Below, piece by piece: positions 59,117 through 64,000 of a stretch of 64,000 nucleotides of DNA. How positions within the stretch are numbered: the stretch's first letter is position 1; each line of letters opens with the position of its first letter. The notes below the pieces were generated by a model, which was not told the origin of the DNA, searched no databases, and saw only the letters and a program-made list of their open reading frames with translations. The position numbers and the translations under genes are program-made. The stretch is from Tomocerus qinae. Taxonomy: Eukaryota; Arthropoda; Collembola; Entomobryomorpha; Tomoceridae. The DNA lies in the NCBI GenBank assembly GCA_020055645.1, contig CM034546.1, forward strand, positions 71,734,001 to 71,798,000. Reading direction: 5' to 3'.

Positions 59117-61099
59117 ATGGGAGAATCACAGAATAGATGTGACAATGCCGATTGCTTCATTGTTACCGAAGTAAATTCCTACAGCATTGATTATTTATTT
59201 TAATTGCTTTTCGCTATAAATAAGTGAATTAAAATCTGAGTCGAATGTATACGAAATTGAAATTATGCCATTAATTTTGTCGTTTATGATGTTTTACAAT
59301 ATTTTGAAGGATATTATTGCAGCCAGCCTCTATACGATAATGCAAATCTTAAGATAATTTACTTCACGTAAGTTTAACATATTTAATGACTGAACTAGCT
59401 GTTGTTTTTATAAGGTTGGTGAAAATGCCTTTCTGTTTCGCTGGGACATTAGAGGTTTCAAAATTTGCCTTAAGGATGAGGATCCCGACAGAGAATTAAT
59501 ATCTCCAGTCTTTCACATTCTCAATGGGAAGAATAAAAGTCAATGGTAATTTTTAAAATTATGATTAATAATAGAATTGGTTTATAAAAGTACAATAGTA
59601 GAATTAGAATCGAATTATTTAACATAGGCAATTAGAGATAAAATGGAGTGAAAATGTGAAACGACCTGAGTCTAACGAAGAGGATAAATGGCTTTCAATA
59701 TTTCTGCATTTGATTGATTCCACAACAACTCATACCAAAGCTTCCTTTAAAATTGAGATATTTGACTCAGAAAAGTGTTGGTTTGAACGTTAGTCTGGTC
59801 TAAAATAATATATTAATAGTGTTAACATTTGTTATTTTTGTATATCATTTGGGTGAGATTAAATTGGGGAAAATGGCATTTTATAGGATTGTTGTTTATT
59901 ATTTGCAGTGGAACAAAACACAATGAGAGTCTTCGCTAAAAATGAAGAGGGTGGTTGTTGGGGTTGGGAACAATTTGTTACAATACACGAACTGCTTGAT
60001 CCAGTGAACAAAGTTTTAGTAGATAACACCCTGAAACTCAAGTGTCACATTAAAATGGAAAGCGATGCAAGGCATGATGTTCGTTACGGCCAAGTTATGC
60101 CCAATGAAAACTTTTGCAAGCAGAAACATGACTGCACCTCTAGTTTTAAAAATTTGTATGACTCTCCAGCCTTTTCGGATGTCTCTATCCAAACCAAAAC
60201 TGCAGTATGGAAAGCCCATAAAAACATTCTCTCGTGTAATTTCCTTTAGTTATATCACTCTAATCCAATTTCTAAGTCCCAATCTGTAAAAAAATTGAGC
60301 TATAAATGCAATTTATGGGGCTAAGTTGTATATTTATATGTTTAGGTCGGAGTCCTGTTTTCTCGTCCATGTTTCAAACGGAAATGTCGGAATCCATTAA
60401 TAATATTGTGCAGATTTCGGATTTTGATGCGGACATCGTCGAGGGAATGTTGAGATACATTTATGGGTTAGTATCCGGGTTTATTTATTATCGTAATCCC
60501 TAATCTAAAGTCACCCGTTCATATATAGTATATTTTAGTTTTGTAATAATGCTGTATTTATGACATTAAAAACGTACACAACCGAAATCCATGTATGATG
60601 GGTGTAAAAACTGAAATTGGTGACTTGGTTTTGACATAATGTAACTACTTGTTAACAGTGGCGTTAAACAAGACTGATTGTGCCCTGACAATAATTTTAA
60701 CAATGTTTATTAGTTGCGAACTGGATCAGGAACTCTTGGGAAAGAAATCCATGGATTTATATCGAATAGCCGATAAGTACGATATCAAAGGACTAAGAGA
60801 CGTTGCTGAGGAAATTATATCAAGAAATCTCTCAGTTGAAAATGCTTCGGAGTATCTCATATTTGCAGATATGAATAACGCTTCCGAATTGAAAAAAACC
60901 GCTATTACACTCTTCAACAGGTATTGAAACTTACCTATTTAAAGTGCATTTCAAAATTGATATTTATAATGAATACTTGATTATATTTTATTGGTATGTA
61001 TGAAGGAACATCACAGAGATAAAGAAAACGAATGGTTACCGGGAACTGCTGAATTACAATCCCTCATTATTTAAGGATCTTTACCAGGAATTGTATTAA
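59117..61099 (+). CDS. MATH-BTB (speckle-type POZ-like) protein, gene 3
   Basis: Seven exons: 59117-59170, 59415-59545, 59628-59788, 59909-60235, 60346-60466, 60714-60920, 61006-61099. Phases equal those of genes 1 and 2; the sum is 364 residues with no stop. The MATH region reads FLFRWDIRGFKICL...DNTLKLKCHIKM. The BTB reads DSPAFSDVSIQTKTAVWKAHKNILSCRSPVFSSMFQTEMSES...DADIVEGMLRYIYG. The tail ends YNPSLFKDLYQELY. It is more like canonical speckle-type POZ proteins in the BTB and tail (KYDIKGLRDVAEEII) than genes 1 and 2. Expected role: Cul3 ubiquitin-ligase adaptor. The acceptor of exon 6 at 60714 was preferred over the AG at 60659 because it keeps phase and length. AATAAA lies at 61324-61329. 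Confidence 0.88.
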
Positions 61100-61624
61100 A
61101 TTGCAAGTAATGCCACAACACTAATTACATATGGCCTGAAGCAGAAATTTCTTATCCAGCTTACTAAGTATAAAGCAAACAAAATAATTTTTCTTGTCTT
61201 TCTATTGACAGTCACTTATTCAACTCCAACTAAATTCCTAAATGTCGTATATAATTATTGAATAATATGTAGGTAATTGGATGGTTCATAAAAGGTTTGT
61301 GAAGAATTTAGTAAAAATTTTCAAATAAAATATGAATAATTAAATGCAATGTATAAGGGAGTACATAATATTTTGTTCTTGCATTTTTTTCTACCAAAAA
61401 TAATTCCAGGCGTTTTCAATTTGCAACCATCAGTATTTATGGGTAACAGAATTCAATTATAGAAAGAAAAGTTAAACAATACGGCTTGCATATACCTAGC
61501 CAGCATATCCACTTTGTCAATTGTCACTACCCTGAAGAATAACAAAGGTACTCTTTTTTACAAAAAAAAGGTAAAGGTTTTTACAAAAAAAGGCTTCTGT
61601 CACTATTATAGTACTACTATAATG
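61100..61624. other. 3' flank of MATH-BTB gene 3
   Basis: Contains the polyadenylation signal at 61324; otherwise AT-rich with A-runs near 61560-61590. Confidence 0.6.
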
Positions 61625-62100
61625 CTTTTCCTTGGCTTAATACAAAAATGCTCCTGCAGGGCCGGTGCACACGCACTTTTCTCTGACTTTGGATATCATT
61701 AGGTGCATTCACATAGTTCGGTCAATATTTTTAGTTCTTTAACTTGTACTTTAGTCAGATAAGATATTTTATTATGGTGCAAGGATTGTATAAGAAAAAT
61801 GTCCCTTAATTAAAAGTCAATAGAAGGCAGGCAGCCTACACACATTTCGAATAAAGTATTAGATAATTGAAATGACGCTATTGTACAGATATGTATGTAT
61901 TAATCAAATTCATTAATCGTTCTAGAATGAAGACCATTTTTGTTAATGTTTTTACAAATTGCATTCAAAATATGAAAAAAAAACTGTTGGATTAATTTTA
62001 GTTTTAGAATAATATTTTGTTTCATGCAATCACAAGACCCTACCTAGCCAGCCAGGAATCTCGTACTATAATCCCAATCGGGTTGTCCAATGTGTGACGA
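61625..62100. repeat. dispersed repeat, copy 2
   Basis: Drifted counterpart of 52835-53165 in the same orientation, with about 150 bp of extra sequence before the terminal CTCGTACTATAATCCCAATCG block. Confidence 0.7.
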
Positions 62101-62277
62101 AATAAGCATTTATTTCTAAATTATCAATAACTTGAATGAAATTATTGTTTTATTATTTCATTTTCGTACATACCTTTGTCTTTCCCTCACCTACCGGTTG
62201 TGTTTAAGCTCTTTCAAAATTTGAGCATTATTTGAATACATGATATATTTACAATTCAACAATGTTTTAATAATAAT

Positions 62278-62449
62278 CAGGGTTGCGTTTTGTCCGGACA
62301 AAATTATTACTGTCCAGGATGAAATTAGTTTTGTCGACTTTCTATCCAAGACAAAAGTGGACAAAACTAATTTCTTCCAGGACAAAACTAGTTTTGCCCT
62401 GATAAAACTACTTTTGTCGACACCTTCCTATCCGGACACCGTAACCCTG
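62278..62449. mobile_element. 172-bp hAT-like MITE with CAGGGTT ends
   Basis: The left end CAGGGTTGCGTTTTGTCCGGA pairs with the right end TCCGGACACCGTAACCCTG. The interior repeats GGACAAAACTA in both orientations. Flanks are TAA-rich and I could not confirm an 8-bp target duplication. Confidence 0.75.
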
Positions 62450-62565
62450 ATAGATAATAATAATAATATTGTTAAGAATGAATAAAATAAGATAACGTGT
62501 ATGGTTAGATTTTATCTAGCTTGTTCAGAAATGGTTTTTGCTGATACACACAGACAATTAAGGTA

Positions 62566-62679
62566 AGACATATCGTCCTTTAAGGAACGAAAAAAACAAA
62601 TGTATAGATATAGGCTTTTTCCACCACCAAACAAAAATTGGATGTTGGCTTTTTCGTTCCTTAAAGGACGATATCGTCT
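62566..62679. repeat. inverted repeat, 30-bp arms
   Basis: AGACATATCGTCCTTTAAGG...AAAAA at 62566-62595 pairs with TTTTTCGTTCC...GATATCGTCT at 62650-62679, with a 54-bp loop. It could be a small MITE; no target duplication was seen. Confidence 0.8.
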
Positions 62680-62697
62680 GCTTAATATTACAAGGTA

Positions 62698-62826
62698 ACA
62701 AGCCATTTTATCATGGTTGCTACAAAGTATATAACAAACCATTTTATCATGGCTGCTACAAAGTATATAACAAACCATTTTATCATGGCTGCTATAAAGT
62801 AACAAGCCATGATAAAATGGCTTGTT
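62698..62826. repeat. tandem 36-bp repeat, three copies, followed by a hairpin
   Basis: AACAA(G/A)CCATTTTATCATGG plus (T/C)TGCTACAAAGTATAT occurs three times at 62698, 62733 and 62769. The array ends with AACAAGCCATGATAAAATGGCTTGTT, where part of the unit appears inverted, giving a 26-base hairpin. Confidence 0.85.
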
Positions 62827-63733
62827 AGAGACTAGGGTTAGGTAATTATAATGAGTTGTATCATTATTATTTGATTTATGACAGTTAGAAAATCATGTCA
62901 GTGAATGATAAAGGACTAAGTCAATAAAAGTCGAAACGGCTGACACCCGAGTCGGAAGTCACCCGACAAAAGGATAGAATGGCAGGTCATTGTGTAATAG
63001 AACAAATGAAGAAATTAATTTACCAAAATAATAAAAATGCTTCTTATTACAGTAGAAAGAATATTGATGAACAATCAATATTCTTTCCAAATATTCTTTC
63101 CAAATTGACCAGGGGCCAATTTGGACGTATGAGGCCTTATAATGAAGATATGCTAACTAGCTCGGCATATTTTACAATTTTGACCTATAAAGGTTACACC
63201 AACGGTTTAAAAAATGGTTCTTTTTTATTTTATGGCGGGTTGTCTTTATACTTGGATGGCAGGACAATTAGAAGGTATTATGGAAAAGATTTTTAGGAGA
63301 AAATCGGAAAGTTTTCAGTGTGCCCGTTTTAGAGTTATCATCGAAATGGTCGAAAAATAAAATGAATTTCAAGTATAGTACACAGTATAGGAGAACGGCA
63401 GAGCGGATAAATCATGCGACTTTTATTTCTCTCACAAATATAATATTATCTCATTTGCCGCTCAAATAACGCAATATTTCTGCTCTCCCTACTTTCGTTC
63501 TTATTCCTGTAGAAAATTCCTATTTCGAAGGAATTCCGCTAGTTGCTTAGTGGTAGCTAAGGACCAGACAAAATTCTAAAATTCTGTACACTACAGTTTC
63601 GTTCCGACTTCTGACGTGTGCCTGTGTGTTGTGTGTGTAGTCTATAATATTGTGGCCGAATTTTTAAAACGACAGCTATCAACTATTTTCTAGCAAATAT
63701 TTTAATCGGGACGGGTGACAGGTGACTGGAACC
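62827..63733. other. intergenic, upstream of MATH-BTB gene 4
   Basis: The 105-residue frame at 62979-63296 has an ATG and a stop but no recognisable domain, and contains an internal repeat (ATATTCTTTCCAA twice), so it is not called. The promoter-like block CAGTTTCGTTCCGACTTC lies near 63592. Confidence 0.55.
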
Positions 63734-63805
63734 ATGACAAGTAGGACGGGAGAACCACAGAATGGATCTGACAGTGACAATACTGATTGCTTTATTGTTA
63801 CCGAG
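63734..63805 (+). CDS. MATH-BTB protein gene 4, first coding exon (partial, runs off the window)
   Basis: ATG at 63734, 24 codons, then GTAAAT. The peptide ends DNTDCFIVTE, against DNADCFIVTE in exon 1 of gene 3, and the donor, phase and upstream sequence match gene 3. The MATH exons are expected beyond 64000; in gene 3 the second exon lies 244 bp further, and here 195 bp remain without it. The frame extending past the donor to 63934 is intron read-through. Confidence 0.75.
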
Positions 63806-64000
63806 GTAAATTCGTATAGCATTGATTTGATTAATTATTTTAATCGCCTTTCGATTAAGCTACTGAATGAATTAAAATCAAACTTGAATAATTTACTAAA
63901 TAGACCAGTTGGCTATTCACGCAGCGCCCCATAAGCGAGACACTGAGATATTGAAAAGATAGACCCAACAGCCAAGTTTCGGTCTGCCGCAGAGTCCATA

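Noticed and set aside
62979..63296. 105-residue plus-strand frame with its own ATG
   Set aside because: No domain, no signal peptide, an internal duplicated phrase and no counterpart upstream of MATH-BTB gene 3.
1..64000. Viral insertions, tRNA and rRNA genes
   Set aside because: No capsid-, polymerase- or integrase-like frame and no convincing cloverleaf or rRNA sequence was seen by eye; a tRNAscan-SE or Infernal run would settle the RNA part.

Overview
The window is eukaryotic and almost certainly from an arthropod. It is AT-rich, the genes have many short introns with GT..AG borders, and it carries chemoreceptors (one gustatory-receptor-like gene, one decayed copy, one ionotropic receptor), a juvenile-hormone-acid-methyltransferase-like enzyme, pacifastin protease inhibitors and an expanding MATH-BTB family. 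The C-terminal style of the gustatory receptors, the sequence after M2 of the ionotropic receptor and the MATH-BTB expansion remind me of springtails (Collembola). That placement is inference from memory, not a search result.

Layout. 1-5 kb: a foldback element, a small pacifastin gene, a 1.2-kb hAT-like element and a TA-flanked MITE. 5.7-7.0 kb: a three-exon gustatory-receptor-like gene, then a minisatellite. 9.4-12.1 kb: a second pacifastin gene and a small secreted cysteine-rich peptide whose first coding exon is only 8 nt. 12.3-19.0 kb: a tandem duplication carrying two MATH-BTB genes whose 3' halves look recently homogenised. 20.5-25.2 kb: a lipocalin-like gene and a frameshifted ionotropic receptor. 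26.4-48.5 kb: a tandem segmental duplication of about 9-10.7 kb. One unit holds an intact 12-exon ADAMTS-type metalloprotease gene (minus strand); the other holds a copy broken by at least three frameshifts and a 311-bp MITE. Between the units lie an orphan copy of the last exon of the neighbouring SLC22 transporter and a gustatory-receptor pseudogene. 48.4-51.8 kb: the full nine-exon SLC22-type transporter (minus strand). 53.5-54.7 kb: a 1.1-kb foldback element with palindromic subrepeats. 56.7-58.2 kb: the JHAMT-like gene, with a textbook hAT MITE in its intron. 59.1-61.1 kb: a third MATH-BTB gene. 63.7 kb: first exon of a fourth, running off the window.

There is no operon-like organisation. 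The genes are independent units, and the main story is local duplication, decay and small-transposon traffic. Nearly every multi-exon model was joined by hand from reading-frame continuity, splice-site phase and family motifs; exon coordinates are given in each entry. I found no convincing tRNA, rRNA, CRISPR array, viral insertion or wholly new multigene system.
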